Positions 27,063 through 35,327 are shown, counted from the first letter of the stretch. The stretch is 36,626 nucleotides of DNA from Bacillota bacterium (GCA_023415835.1 JAEZJK010000102.1:1-36626), one strand, 5' to 3'. Numbers and translations: made by a program. Notes: generated by a model from the sequence alone, not told the origin.

Positions 27063-29615
27063 ATGAAATTATATTGTAAACATTGGATACCGTTACTATT
27101 ACTAATAATACTCATCTTCACTCCAGTGGCCAAAGGCTTGGCAGTCGGCGCCGTATTCGATCTCGACTTCAAAAACGCCGATATTCGGGATGTCTTTCGC
27201 TCATTGGCTAGTCAAGAAAGGGTCAGCCTCTATGTGGATAACGATATATCGGGAAGTGTTACTATCAGTTTAAATAAGGTTACTTTCATCGAGGCATTGA
27301 CTATTCTTACTAAAAATAACAACCTTACCTTCACCAAAACTGATAACGTTTATTATATTAAACCTCTTGAAGATCCGGTCTTAAACGTTCAATATTCAGA
27401 CGGCAAATTATATCTTGAAGCGAAAAGGATCCTGCTCTCCTCCGTTTTAGAGTCGATCTCTCAAAAAAGCAGGGCCAATCTTGTCCCAGCCCCTGAATTA
27501 CAAGAGAAAGTGTCGATTATAATCGGCCCGGCCCCACTAAAAGACGCGATCCAAGCTTTGTTCTCCCAAACCAATTGTATTGGCGAAACCATCGGTGAAG
27601 TAACGGTAGTCCGAAAAAAGTCAACCGGGCAATATTCATTCACGATCAACTATCAAAATAACTTATTAACCATTGACGCCCGCGATATTCCTTTGCCCGC
27701 TTTATGCCGCGCGATTACTGAAAAAACCGGCGTCTCAATCGTCCCTGATCAAACCCTAAACCAAAACATTACCACCTTCTTTCAAAATCTATCCATCCCC
27801 GATAGCTTGGCAATTATATGCGAACCTAACAAATTGCTCTTTTTTAAGGAAGGGGACGCCTGGCGGATCTCCCGCCAGAGCGGGACTTATCGGGTTAGGT
27901 ATAAAGACAATCTGCTTTCGGTTGATGCCGATGGGATTGACATTTCCGTTCTAGCAAAAGAAATCGCTCGGCAGTCCGGTTTAAATATCATGTTGGACCG
28001 GGATGTCCGGGGAACGGTCACCACTCACCTTCAGGATCTCCCTTTATTTCAGGGAATATCAGTGATGCTGGAAAGCCAGGGTTGGAGCATTGAAAAACAG
28101 CCCAACCACTATATTATCAGGCTCAATACTACTCAAAACAAAAACATGCGGATCTTCTACGACCCGGAAACCAAATACTTCAATCTGGATGTCACCAACG
28201 CCCCCTTAACCCAAATCTTAAACGAAATGGCCCGCAAAGCTGACCTTAATCTGGTAGTGTTGTCCCAGGTCAATTGGACGGTCAACAATATCAGGCTCCA
28301 GGGTTATAGTTTCACTCAGGTCATGGATTTTCTCTTCAAAGGGACTATTTTTACCTATAAATTTATGGACGAAACTTATCTTGTCGGCGACGGCCTGAGC
28401 GTCCGGCCCGAAAACAGGGACTTTTCCACGGTAAAAATTTACCCAATCAAATATCTCAAGGTCGACCAGCTGTTTAATACTCTACCGCCGATTTTTCTAC
28501 GCTCCAATTTCATCCAAATCGCCGAAAAAAACGCTATGGTGGTAACCGGTCCGGAAGACATCCATCAACTCTTCTCCGAATATTTGGAGCAGGTTGATAT
28601 CGCCACCATCGAAGATACGACCGAAGTCATTAAAATCAACTACCTGAAAGCCGAGGATGTTTTAAAGCTGATTCCGGCGTCGATTCCCAAAGCCGACCTG
28701 GTTGTCTTGAAGGAAGCCAACGCCATCGTTGTCCGAGGCCCCCAAAACTTGATTCATCAAGTTAAAAGCTATATCGATAAAATCGACCAGGTCAATCCAT
28801 TAATCGTCTTTGACGTGATGGTGGTTCAAATCTCTTATTCCAAAGGTTTTACCTGGAAAGCCCCTCAAGGTGCGATTAAATTGGGTAACGGTAATGAATT
28901 ATATTTACGTCCCGGGGAAGGCAGTGTCAAATTGATTGATCCCGGAACAGTTAAAACGGATGATGATGAAAAAGGTGTTCTCGGTGCTTTAACCGCTCTA
29001 TTGCAAAATGGAAAGGCGACAATCGTAGCCAATCCGACAATAACTACTTTAAATGGGTACCCTGCCAAATTTAATGTTTCCACCAAACGGAGTTATGAAG
29101 TTACAACCTCAGAAACGACAACTACGGAGGGTAAAGACACCGATAAAGCTGTAAAAACTTATGAATCCGGTTTAAAGCTCAACATTACTCCTTGGGTATC
29201 GGCAAACAACCAGATCACCATGGAGGTCAAACCAGAACTCAGCGAATTCGGCGATCCTTCGTCGGAAAGTTCTGAGCTTCCCACTACCTTTGAACGTTCA
29301 ACCGAAACCACGGTCCGGGTCAATGACGGCCAAACCATCGTGATTAGCGGCCTTATCAATACCCGTAAAGAAAAATCCGTCTCCAAAATTCCGATCCTGG
29401 GACATATTCCGATCCTGGGCTATTTATTCACCAATACCTCAACCAAAGATGTCCAGGACGAGTTCGTGATTGTGATCACCCCTAAGTTGGTCTACGACCA
29501 ACCGGTTAATTCGGCTGAGAATCCAACCCTTAAAAAGTTTAGTCCCGTTCTAAAGTTCGAGATCGATCCGGACTCGGTGACCGAAGAGGAGAAGAAGAAT
29601 AATAAGTTGAAATAA
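27063..29615 (+). CDS. gspD: GspD-type secretin with five tandem N0/STN-like modules
   Basis: 850 residues. A signal peptide (1-28, MKLYCKHWIPLLLLIILIF) leads to five successive STN/N0-like modules at about 32-101, 106-184, 191-269, 275-353 and 361-440. Each has an L/F-x-V/I-D-A-x-x-I strand, a helix, a VxxxxDxDVxGxVT-like turn and a closing YxI strand. Two N1/KH-like modules follow (about 453-515, VKIYPIKYLKVDQL; about 519-577, EVIKINYLKAEDVL). The secretin pore domain (about 640-812) carries VANPTITTLNG, VNDGQTIVISGLI and the signature KIPILGHIPILGYLFT. Usual GspD has one N0 and three N1-like modules in about 650-700 residues. There is no obvious pilotin-binding S domain. It forms the outer-membrane channel and is divergent from the rest of the T2SS operon. 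Confidence 0.94.
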   Translation: MKLYCKHWIPLLLLIILIFTPVAKGLAVGAVFDLDFKNADIRDVFRSLASQERVSLYVDNDISGSVTISLNKVTFIEALTILTKNNNLTFTKTDNVYYIKPLEDPVLNVQYSDGKLYLEAKRILLSSVLESISQKSRANLVPAPELQEKVSIIIGPAPLKDAIQALFSQTNCIGETIGEVTVVRKKSTGQYSFTINYQNNLLTIDARDIPLPALCRAITEKTGVSIVPDQTLNQNITTFFQNLSIPDSLAIICEPNKLLFFKEGDAWRISRQSGTYRVRYKDNLLSVDADGIDISVLAKEIARQSGLNIMLDRDVRGTVTTHLQDLPLFQGISVMLESQGWSIEKQPNHYIIRLNTTQNKNMRIFYDPETKYFNLDVTNAPLTQILNEMARKADLNLVVLSQVNWTVNNIRLQGYSFTQVMDFLFKGTIFTYKFMDETYLVGDGLSVRPENRDFSTVKIYPIKYLKVDQLFNTLPPIFLRSNFIQIAEKNAMVVTGPEDIHQLFSEYLEQVDIATIEDTTEVIKINYLKAEDVLKLIPASIPKADLVVLKEANAIVVRGPQNLIHQVKSYIDKIDQVNPLIVFDVMVVQISYSKGFTWKAPQGAIKLGNGNELYLRPGEGSVKLIDPGTVKTDDDEKGVLGALTALLQNGKATIVANPTITTLNGYPAKFNVSTKRSYEVTTSETTTTEGKDTDKAVKTYESGLKLNITPWVSANNQITMEVKPELSEFGDPSSESSELPTTFERSTETTVRVNDGQTIVISGLINTRKEKSVSKIPILGHIPILGYLFTNTSTKDVQDEFVIVITPKLVYDQPVNSAENPTLKKFSPVLKFEIDPDSVTEEEKKNNKLK

Positions 29616-29751
29616 CGTATCGAAATAGTAGCCCGTCCAATTATAAATTCGATACAGATACAACTTGAGAGGATCTTAAAAGGAGTGTAAACCACTCATT
29701 TTTTTAATAGTCTAATTGTTTTTCTACCTTACCCTATCCTTGATTTTAAAA

Positions 29752-29790
29752 AAGGCCACAGCCTATACTTTTACAGTCTGTGACCATAGT
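29752..29790. terminator. Probable bidirectional terminator between gspD and the histidine kinase
   Basis: GGCCACAG (29754-29761) pairs with CTGTGACC (29778-29785) with one mismatch. An A-run precedes it (a T-run for the minus strand) and ATAGTTTTAT follows on the plus strand. It sits between two convergent genes. The other bases of this ~300-base gap hold two minor hairpins (about 29847-29860 and 29869-29887) and no gene. Confidence 0.6.
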
Positions 29791-29914
29791 TTTATAATTT
29801 ATTGTTTAATTTGGATTAATCCACGACATAAATTCACAATCAAACCTCATGAGTGAGGCTACAACAGCAAAGGGCTTTAACCTTTGATTGGCATCATTGA
29901 TTGGCTGTATCCCA

Positions 29915-30946
29915 CTATACCTCCACTATTACTATTGTTCCCTCATTGAGAGCCGAATCAATTTTAAAATATCCCCCAACCTCATTAACTCGTTCCCGCA
30001 TTCCTCTCAATCCCAAATGCCCTTCATTGTTAAACTCCGTTAACTCAAACCCTTTCCCGTCATCTTGAACCGTTAATTTACCATGTCCGTTTTTGATCGC
30101 TAAGACAATCTTGACCTTATCAGCTCCGGCATGGCGAGCTACATTATTTAACGATTCCTGAAGTACTCGATAAAATACCAATTGTCGCTTTTCATCCAAT
30201 TCTCCCCCATTCCCGGAGAAATGGCAACTAATCTCCAAATTGTACCTTCGTCCAAAAAGCCCCACCAGATTTTCCATGGCTTCGAAAAATCCCTTTTCAC
30301 TAGCGACTGGTTGCAATTCACAAATCATCAACCGCATCTCAGTCTGGACTTCGGTGACCATCTCCTGAAGCTGATTAATAATGCCCGTCGCTTTCTCTGG
30401 TTCACGTTCCAGTAAATATTTTAAAGTATTTAAATTGAGACTGATTCCAAAAAGATTCTGTGATACGGCATCGTGCAACTCCCGGGCAATTCGGTTTCTT
30501 TCTTCAACCACCGCTAACTTTCGGTTATCTATCTCCAATTTAATCCTTTCATCTTTTTCAGCGGTATAACACCAAAACAACCCTACCATTACCGAAGCGA
30601 TACCCACCGCGAGGCTAGTTCCCACGATGACCCGGTGGTTAGGGAAAAGGCTATAAATATAGGTCCGATATAAAACAGCTGTAAGATAAAACAAAGCGGC
30701 GCTTATCATATAGCGTATTACAAACTGGAAAAACAGCTTACTATTGGCCGGAAAATATAGATAAACGGTTTTAGATAGTACTAAGTTTCCCGTAGTAATA
30801 AAGATGCCCGCTATTAGGCCAAAAAAAATGTAATAAAGGCATATGCGAACGTCCGGAAATGAACCCTCAAAGGTTAATAAAAACATCATCGAAATTCCAA
30901 TCCCGATTAGCCCGCCCCATTTGATCCATTCACGTAAAGTTCCCAT
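29915..30946 (-). CDS. Membrane sensor histidine kinase (HisKA_3/NarX-DegS type)
   Basis: 343 residues. Four membrane helices (about 10-26, 34-57, 71-93, 105-127) form a small sensor without a large external domain. HisKA_3 follows (EERNRIARELHDAVSQ, phospho-acceptor His158), and the HATPase domain has N-box VLQESLNNVARHAGA (261-275), G1-box VQDDGKGF (293-300) and HLGLRGMRERV (310-320). It should phosphorylate the response regulator encoded immediately upstream. The start ATG lies 6 bases after the regulator's stop, and the ribosome site GGAGG overlaps the regulator's last glycine codons, so the two are translated together. The signal is unknown; the membrane-only sensor recalls LiaS/DesK-type envelope sensors. 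Confidence 0.93.
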   Translation of the reverse strand: MGTLREWIKWGGLIGIGISMMFLLTFEGSFPDVRICLYYIFFGLIAGIFITTGNLVLSKTVYLYFPANSKLFFQFVIRYMISAALFYLTAVLYRTYIYSLFPNHRVIVGTSLAVGIASVMVGLFWCYTAEKDERIKLEIDNRKLAVVEERNRIARELHDAVSQNLFGISLNLNTLKYLLEREPEKATGIINQLQEMVTEVQTEMRLMICELQPVASEKGFFEAMENLVGLFGRRYNLEISCHFSGNGGELDEKRQLVFYRVLQESLNNVARHAGADKVKIVLAIKNGHGKLTVQDDGKGFELTEFNNEGHLGLRGMRERVNEVGGYFKIDSALNEGTIVIVEV

Positions 30947-30952
30947 CTTGGG

Positions 30953-31591
30953 TCATCCTCCGGGGATTTTTAGTTCGATGGCTTTGATTACCGCTTGGGT
31001 CCGGTCTTTAACGCCCAGTTTATGGATGATGTTGCTGATATGGGTTTTTACAGTCGTTTCGGAAATGTGCGACTCCAAGCCGATTTCTTTATTGGATTTC
31101 CCTTTAACCAGCAATCCAAGGATCTCTTTTTCCTTTGAAGTCAACGGTTCAAAGTAAGCTTCCGGTCTGGTAACCCGCTGCATTAATTTTTTAGCGATCC
31201 TGGGGTGCAATATAGGTTCTCCGGTCCGGGCAGCTACAATAGCTTCCACCAATTTTTCAGGAGGAGAGTCCTTCATCAAATAACTTAGAGCGCCCGCTTC
31301 AATCGCTGCGATTATTTGATCGTCCTCGCAAAAACTAGAGAGAATAATCACCTTGGTTTTTAAGCCTGCCGCTCTAATTGCCTGCGTCAAACGGATCCCA
31401 TTCAAACTGGGGAGATGAAGATCGATGACGGCTACATCGGGATCGGCTTTTTGAATCCCTTCCCACGCCGCTTCCCCGTCTCCCGCTTCTCCCACTATTT
31501 CAATACCGCTTTGCGTGGCTAGAAAAGCTTTTAAGCCTTGGAGAACTACGGGATGATCATCCACGATAAAGACTTTTATCAAAGTAGCCAT
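30953..31591 (-). CDS. NarL/LuxR-family response regulator
   Basis: 212 residues. Receiver domain with acidic pocket D11-D12, phospho-acceptor Asp57 (VAVIDLHLPSLNG), Ser85/86 (VIILSS) and Lys107 (SYLMKD). The C-terminal LuxR-type helix-turn-helix is at about 150-206 (LTSKEKEILGLLVKGKSNKEI, then HISETTVKTHISNI). All phosphorylation residues are present, so it should be a functional transcription factor. The AAGGGGG ribosome site is only one base from the ATG at 31591 but 9 bases from an in-frame TTG at 31582, so translation may really start at the TTG (MIKVFIVDDH). Cotranscribed with the kinase gene; targets are unknown. Confidence 0.93.
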   Translation of the reverse strand: MATLIKVFIVDDHPVVLQGLKAFLATQSGIEIVGEAGDGEAAWEGIQKADPDVAVIDLHLPSLNGIRLTQAIRAAGLKTKVIILSSFCEDDQIIAAIEAGALSYLMKDSPPEKLVEAIVAARTGEPILHPRIAKKLMQRVTRPEAYFEPLTSKEKEILGLLVKGKSNKEIGLESHISETTVKTHISNIIHKLGVKDRTQAVIKAIELKIPGG

Positions 31592-31653
31592 ACCCCCTTT
31601 ATTTATAGTTTTTCTGCGCCTACCGCTAAAAACCTTTATTGATTACAATTACT

Positions 31654-32283
31654 TCAATTTAAGGTAAAACCAATTCGATAAGCTAATTTCATTTTTCGAT
31701 CGTATTGATTTTCCTTAAACCGGAAAAGGGTGTCTGAATAGATAATTTTCTTTACAATTTCAGCCTTCATTTCATCTTGAATAAACGATTTTAATACAAA
31801 AAGAATATGCTTCATTTGTTTTTCGCCCTTACTAGGGTTGGAACATGTAATTACCACTATAAATTGTTTCTTTTTAAATGGATTGTTCCGTTTAAAGTCT
31901 TTCATGTAATTCATTGCAAGCTTCGATTTTCCTAAAAATCCTCTAACTTCTTTTAGATCTACATGTGGGATTACCGCATGAACATGCCGATCCATAAAGT
32001 TTTTAAGTATCCCCGGCACATCATGACAATATATTGGAGTCCCATAAATCACTATATCAGCTTCTTTTTCTTTATTAAAAAGCAAATCAAAATCATCGTT
32101 AATTGAACAACACCGTGTTTTGGCGCAAGATAGACATCCGATACAGTATTTTATATTATAATCATAGAGGTTAATAATCTCGATCTGATGTCCGTTTTGA
32201 GCGGCTCCCTCAAGGATTTTGCCGCAAATACTACTTACATTGCCTTCCCTTTTTGGGCTAGCGACAATTGCTAATACTTTCAC
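31654..32283 (-). CDS. Iron-sulfur flavoprotein / NADPH-dependent FMN reductase-like protein
   Basis: 209 residues from a GTG start with AAGGGGG upstream. Flavodoxin-like fold: strand VLAIVASPKREGNV (phosphate loop), helix, then the cluster motif C47-x2-C50-x2-C53-x4-C58, next to DDFDLLFNKEKEADIVIYGTPIY and a GILKNFMDRH segment. The spacing fits iron-sulfur flavoproteins of anaerobes, which pass electrons between FMN and a 4Fe-4S cluster. The C-terminal third is less typical. The gene is AT-rich compared with its neighbours. It is preceded by a terminator, so it probably has its own promoter; the response regulator gene follows 62 bases downstream and might be cotranscribed. Confidence 0.85.
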   Translation of the reverse strand: MKVLAIVASPKREGNVSSICGKILEGAAQNGHQIEIINLYDYNIKYCIGCLSCAKTRCCSINDDFDLLFNKEKEADIVIYGTPIYCHDVPGILKNFMDRHVHAVIPHVDLKEVRGFLGKSKLAMNYMKDFKRNNPFKKKQFIVVITCSNPSKGEKQMKHILFVLKSFIQDEMKAEIVKKIIYSDTLFRFKENQYDRKMKLAYRIGFTLN

Positions 32284-32349
32284 CTGTGTTTTCCCCCTTC
32301 TAACGATTTTTTAATGCGAGTAAGGCAGTCCGTCTGCTAATTCTGTTTA

Positions 32350-32355
32350 ATTATA
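32350..32355 (-). promoter_or_regulatory. Possible -10 box for the flavoprotein gene
   Basis: TATAAT on the minus strand, between the upstream terminator and the GTG start at 32283. No good -35 box is seen at the right distance, so this is only a candidate. Confidence 0.3.
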
Positions 32356-32394
32356 TCCATTATTTCCAATAACTGCATCCATCCTTGGAACCCT

Positions 32395-32432
32395 ATAAAA
32401 AAATATAAAGTAGGAGATTTTTCTCCTACTTT
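32395..32432 (-). terminator. Intrinsic terminator after the radical SAM/DUF4130 operon
   Basis: A perfect 10-base stem (AAAGTAGGAG with CTCCTACTTT, 6-base loop) is followed on the minus strand by ATATTTTTTT. It begins about 45 bases after the DUF4130 stop codon and closes that operon. Confidence 0.88.
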
Positions 32433-32477
32433 TGACGGATGGAATATTATAATGATAGGTTCGCTTTCCGATATCGA

Positions 32478-33314
32478 TTAGCAGTTTATCAATTCCACTC
32501 CAAATTCCCGCTCCCCTTCAGAAATAATACCTATTCCCTTACTCTCCTCCCCGATCTCTTCTACTAGATACTTCCAGTACCGCGCCGGCAAATGCTGTTT
32601 TTGGAGTTTTGGATTGGAACGTTCCTTAATCTCAATACTTTTAAAGTATACATTCCAAAGGTTTTGCCAGTCGTTTTCCTCCTTAGAAAAAGAACTTGGC
32701 TCGGCCGTAAAATCCTCCAACTCCGGTTTCAGTTCAATTCCTTTTAAAAAGCGAACCTCATTCCTATCGTAAAGTATTCCGCAATTCCGGCGCCGGTCAT
32801 GAATGAACCAGCGCTGATCGGCGAATCTTTTCCGAAAATGTTCGGCCAGGAGCGGGGTAACCTGATGATCCGGCTCAATGGGGGCATAGAAAAAACCCGG
32901 TTCGATCTCGCGAAACCTGATAACCCCTTTAAAGCGACACACTTCTTTAGCCACTTTCTCTCTAAGCTTTTGAACCTTCAAGATTACCGGATCGGTCAAT
33001 TTGGTCTCAATGTTTCCGGGAGCAGCCATAACTTTTCGGAGATATTCGCAAAGCATAATCTCGCTCCCGGCTTCTTCGGCGAGATAACAGTAAAGTACTT
33101 TCTTTAACCCATCCTGAGACAACTTTTTTAAAATCTCCCCCAAAAATTCCTTAGCTTTACAAAAATCAGTTTCAATCATCCTAGTCTCTAGAAACAGGTT
33201 CCCTTCCAACTTATCCTCGGTAACGATCTGCTCCGGCGACTCATTCCGCTCCATCACTTCCCGGACCGCAGTCAAAAACCCGTCAAAAGTACCGTCATAA
33301 ATGTAATAAAGCAT
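32478..33314 (-). CDS. DUF4130 / TIGR03915-type putative DNA metabolism protein
   Basis: 278 residues; the start has GGAGGAG 6 bases upstream. It begins MLYYIYDGTFDGFLTAV, the typical opening of this family, and carries the conserved FKGVIRFREIEPGFFYAPIE and PLLAEHFRKRFADQRWFIHD blocks. Members are found next to, or fused with, radical SAM/HhH proteins and uracil-DNA glycosylase-like domains, and are presumed to act in DNA repair or base modification; the reaction is not known. Here the radical SAM partner is encoded 80 bases upstream on the same strand under an SOS-type promoter, which agrees with that idea. Confidence 0.88.
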   Translation of the reverse strand: MLYYIYDGTFDGFLTAVREVMERNESPEQIVTEDKLEGNLFLETRMIETDFCKAKEFLGEILKKLSQDGLKKVLYCYLAEEAGSEIMLCEYLRKVMAAPGNIETKLTDPVILKVQKLREKVAKEVCRFKGVIRFREIEPGFFYAPIEPDHQVTPLLAEHFRKRFADQRWFIHDRRRNCGILYDRNEVRFLKGIELKPELEDFTAEPSSFSKEENDWQNLWNVYFKSIEIKERSNPKLQKQHLPARYWKYLVEEIGEESKGIGIISEGEREFGVELINC

Positions 33315-33394
33315 TTTTTCTCCTCCAAGGTTAATTTAAACTTGTATCCGGTAAGTAACGTTTTAAACATCCCGACAAAATTAAGTTTGAACTG

Positions 33395-34681
33395 TCAGAC
33401 ATAGCTTACAACCTGCGAATCTGTGAAATCCGTGTCGAACAATGGTAGTTGCATTTCATCCCTTACTTTTATTACTTTACTCTCCTTGTCACTTAAAGCT
33501 CGCCTCAGTAACATCGGATTATCAATTTTCTCCAAATACTTCCCTTGGCAAGTCAAAAAATATCTGGCCCGCCTTAGCACCACGCCCAACTTCCCCAAAT
33601 TATCGAAGGAAAGCGGTCCATGCCGCCTGGCGGCAATAATTTGCCGCGCCGATTTTAACCCAACTCCCGGCGTCCGAATCAGCATCTCAAAGTCGGCCTG
33701 ATTCACCTCCACCGGAAAAACATTCATATTTCTTAAAGCCCAACCGGTTTTGGGGTCTAGCTCCCGATCCAAAAAAGGCTCTCCAGGTTCCAATAACTCC
33801 GATGCCTGAAACCCATAAAAACGCAACAACCAATCAGCTTGATAAAGCCGGTTTTCCCGCCGCAGCGGCGGCGTTGATGATAAAGCCGGTAACAGCGAAT
33901 TTTGATTCACAGGGACATATGCCGAATAATAGACCCTTTTTAAGCGAAACTTTTGATACAACCCCTCCGCTAATCTGACAATCTGGAGGTCATTTTCGGG
34001 AGTAGCGCCCACAATCAGTTGAGTGCTTTGCCCGGCCGGAGCAAATTGGGGCGCTTTCCGCAACCGCTTTCGTTCCTCCTGATGGCGGCCGATTTGGGCG
34101 CTCAAGTACGAGAACGAAGTCAAAATATGCTCCTTCGACTTATCCGGAGCCAGTAATTTCAACCCCCGCTCCGAGGGAAGCTCAATATTAGCGCTAAGCC
34201 GATCGGCAAAAAATCCGGCTTCTCGAAGCAGTTCCCGGCTGGATCCGGGGATCGCCTTCAAATGAATATAACCATGAAAATTATGGTTTAACCTGAGTTC
34301 CTTGGCCACCCTAACCATTAACTCCATGGTGTAATCGACGTTTTTCAAAATCCCTGAGCTTAAAAAAAGGCCCTCAATATAATTCCGGCGGTAAAAGTCG
34401 ATGGTCAACTTGACAACTTCGGCCACGGTAAAGGCGGAGCGAGGTATGTCGTTACTCCGCCGGTTGGCGCAGTAAGCGCAATCATAGATACAGTAATTAG
34501 TCAACAATACTTTTAATAATGAAATGCACCGGCCGTCCCCGGACCAACTGTGGCAAATCCCAGAAACCGCAGCATTGCCCAAACCCTTCCCTGAGTTCGT
34601 TCGGGTGCTGCCGCTCGATGAACAAGACACGTCATATTTAGCAGCCGCAGCCAGAATCCCCAGCTTTTGATCCAGTTCCAT
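33395..34681 (-). CDS. Putative DNA modification/repair radical SAM protein (TIGR03916-type)
   Basis: 428 residues from the ATG at 34681; a preceding TTG adds one residue, but GAGGT 8 bases upstream fits the ATG. The radical SAM cluster motif is C64-x3-C68-x2-C71 (CIYDCAYC), preceded by the family signature ICHSWSGDGRCISLLKVL. A helix-hairpin-helix DNA-binding domain lies at about 332-378 (MLIRTPGVGLKSARQIIAARR). The enzyme is expected to use S-adenosylmethionine and a 4Fe-4S cluster on a DNA substrate; the true reaction is unknown. It is transcribed with the DUF4130 gene from a promoter overlapped by a LexA box. Confidence 0.92.
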   Translation of the reverse strand: MELDQKLGILAAAAKYDVSCSSSGSTRTNSGKGLGNAAVSGICHSWSGDGRCISLLKVLLTNYCIYDCAYCANRRSNDIPRSAFTVAEVVKLTIDFYRRNYIEGLFLSSGILKNVDYTMELMVRVAKELRLNHNFHGYIHLKAIPGSSRELLREAGFFADRLSANIELPSERGLKLLAPDKSKEHILTSFSYLSAQIGRHQEERKRLRKAPQFAPAGQSTQLIVGATPENDLQIVRLAEGLYQKFRLKRVYYSAYVPVNQNSLLPALSSTPPLRRENRLYQADWLLRFYGFQASELLEPGEPFLDRELDPKTGWALRNMNVFPVEVNQADFEMLIRTPGVGLKSARQIIAARRHGPLSFDNLGKLGVVLRRARYFLTCQGKYLEKIDNPMLLRRALSDKESKVIKVRDEMQLPLFDTDFTDSQVVSYV

Positions 34682-34704
34682 CAACCTCTACCTCACATGT
34701 TTAA

Positions 34705-34733
34705 ATTATACCAAGAACATATGTTCGGGTCAA
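34705..34733 (-). promoter_or_regulatory. Near-consensus promoter of the radical SAM operon
   Basis: On the minus strand: TTGACC (34728-34733), a spacer of exactly 17 bases, TATAAT (34705-34710). It lies about 24 bases from the ATG. The spacer is filled by the LexA box described next. Confidence 0.88.
34714..34727 (-). promoter_or_regulatory. LexA (SOS) box inside the promoter spacer
   Basis: Minus strand CGAACATATGTTCT, with a perfect 12-base palindrome GAACATATGTTC. The Gram-positive LexA/DinR consensus is CGAAC-N4-GTTCG; 13 of 14 defined or central positions fit. A repressor bound between -35 and -10 would block RNA polymerase until DNA damage. Confidence 0.85.
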
Positions 34734-34741
34734 CTCCAAAA

Positions 34742-34772
34742 TTGTGATATTCGAGTGATAAATGCATATAAT
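34742..34772 (+). promoter_or_regulatory. Candidate promoter of the small secreted protein gene
   Basis: TATAAT at 34767-34772 is a perfect -10 box. TTGTGA at 34742-34747 is the best -35 box, with a longer than ideal 19-base spacer. Confidence 0.5.
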
Positions 34773-34779
34773 GTGTTGA

Positions 34780-34796
34780 GTTGCATCAGATGCAAC
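34780..34796. promoter_or_regulatory. Perfect inverted repeat at the expected transcription start
   Basis: GTTGCATC-A-GATGCAAC: two perfect 8-base arms with a single central base, placed at about +1 to +17 of the candidate promoter for the gene at 34833. This is a usual place for a repressor site. Confidence 0.5.
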
Positions 34797-34832
34797 AAAT
34801 ATCGATCTTATCAAAGAAAGGAAGAAGCATAA

Positions 34833-35318
34833 ATGACCAAAATCATTTGGTTTTTAGTATCAATCCTTTTACTCGGTTCGTTGGGGCAGATCGAAGCCGT
34901 GGATCGGTGGGAGTTGATTTTGGACGATAATCTTACTAAGCATTTTTTTGATGGGGAAAGTGTGAAAGTATTAAATGATAATGGTTCCAATCGGATTTAC
35001 TTGGATGTTTGGATTAAAGTAACTTACAGCGGTACCGGAAAAGATACCTACCGGGAGAGTTTAAAAAAAGCTAAAATTTCAACTGCCGGATATGAAAAAT
35101 TCAGTTATGCCATTAATCATGTTTTATTTGAAGAAGGCAAAATCTGCCTCCTGGGTGTCTATGATTATACTGACGACGGAGTAATTCTACGGTGTTTCGA
35201 CGCTCCCGCGAGACGGTGGATGGATATTATTCCTGGTTCAACGATTGAGGTATGGTATGAACATGTGATCGCCTTCGCCATCGCCAATATGAAATCCATC
35301 GTTGAAAAGAATGCCTAA
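34833..35318 (+). CDS. Small secreted protein of unknown function
   Basis: 161 residues with a signal peptide (1-22, MTKIIWFLVSILLLGSLGQI) and a GAAAGGAAG ribosome site. The mature part starts DRWELILDDNLTKHFFDGESV and includes VWIKVTYSGTGKDTY and a single long C-terminal helix (VIAFAIANMKSIVEK). The W-x-L...FFD...VWIKVTY pattern recalls surface-adhesin E-like domains of envelope proteins in diderm Firmicutes, but I cannot confirm this by eye. No lipobox Cys, so probably periplasmic or exported. It has its own promoter with a palindrome and converges on the SIMPL gene. Confidence 0.82.
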   Translation: MTKIIWFLVSILLLGSLGQIEAVDRWELILDDNLTKHFFDGESVKVLNDNGSNRIYLDVWIKVTYSGTGKDTYRESLKKAKISTAGYEKFSYAINHVLFEEGKICLLGVYDYTDDGVILRCFDAPARRWMDIIPGSTIEVWYEHVIAFAIANMKSIVEKNA

Positions 35319-35327
35319 CGATATGTA

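Noticed and set aside
18284..29615. Type IV pilus instead of T2SS
   Set aside because: GspG calcium-site C-terminus, GspK without Glu5, GspC-like homology region, a fused GspL and the H-I-J-K pseudopilin set point to T2SS; no PilT-like retraction ATPase or PilQ-type AMIN domain is seen.
29847..29887. Two small hairpins (CCTCA/TGAGG and CAAAGG/CCTTTG) as terminator of the histidine kinase gene
   Set aside because: Stems are short and no T-run follows on the minus strand.
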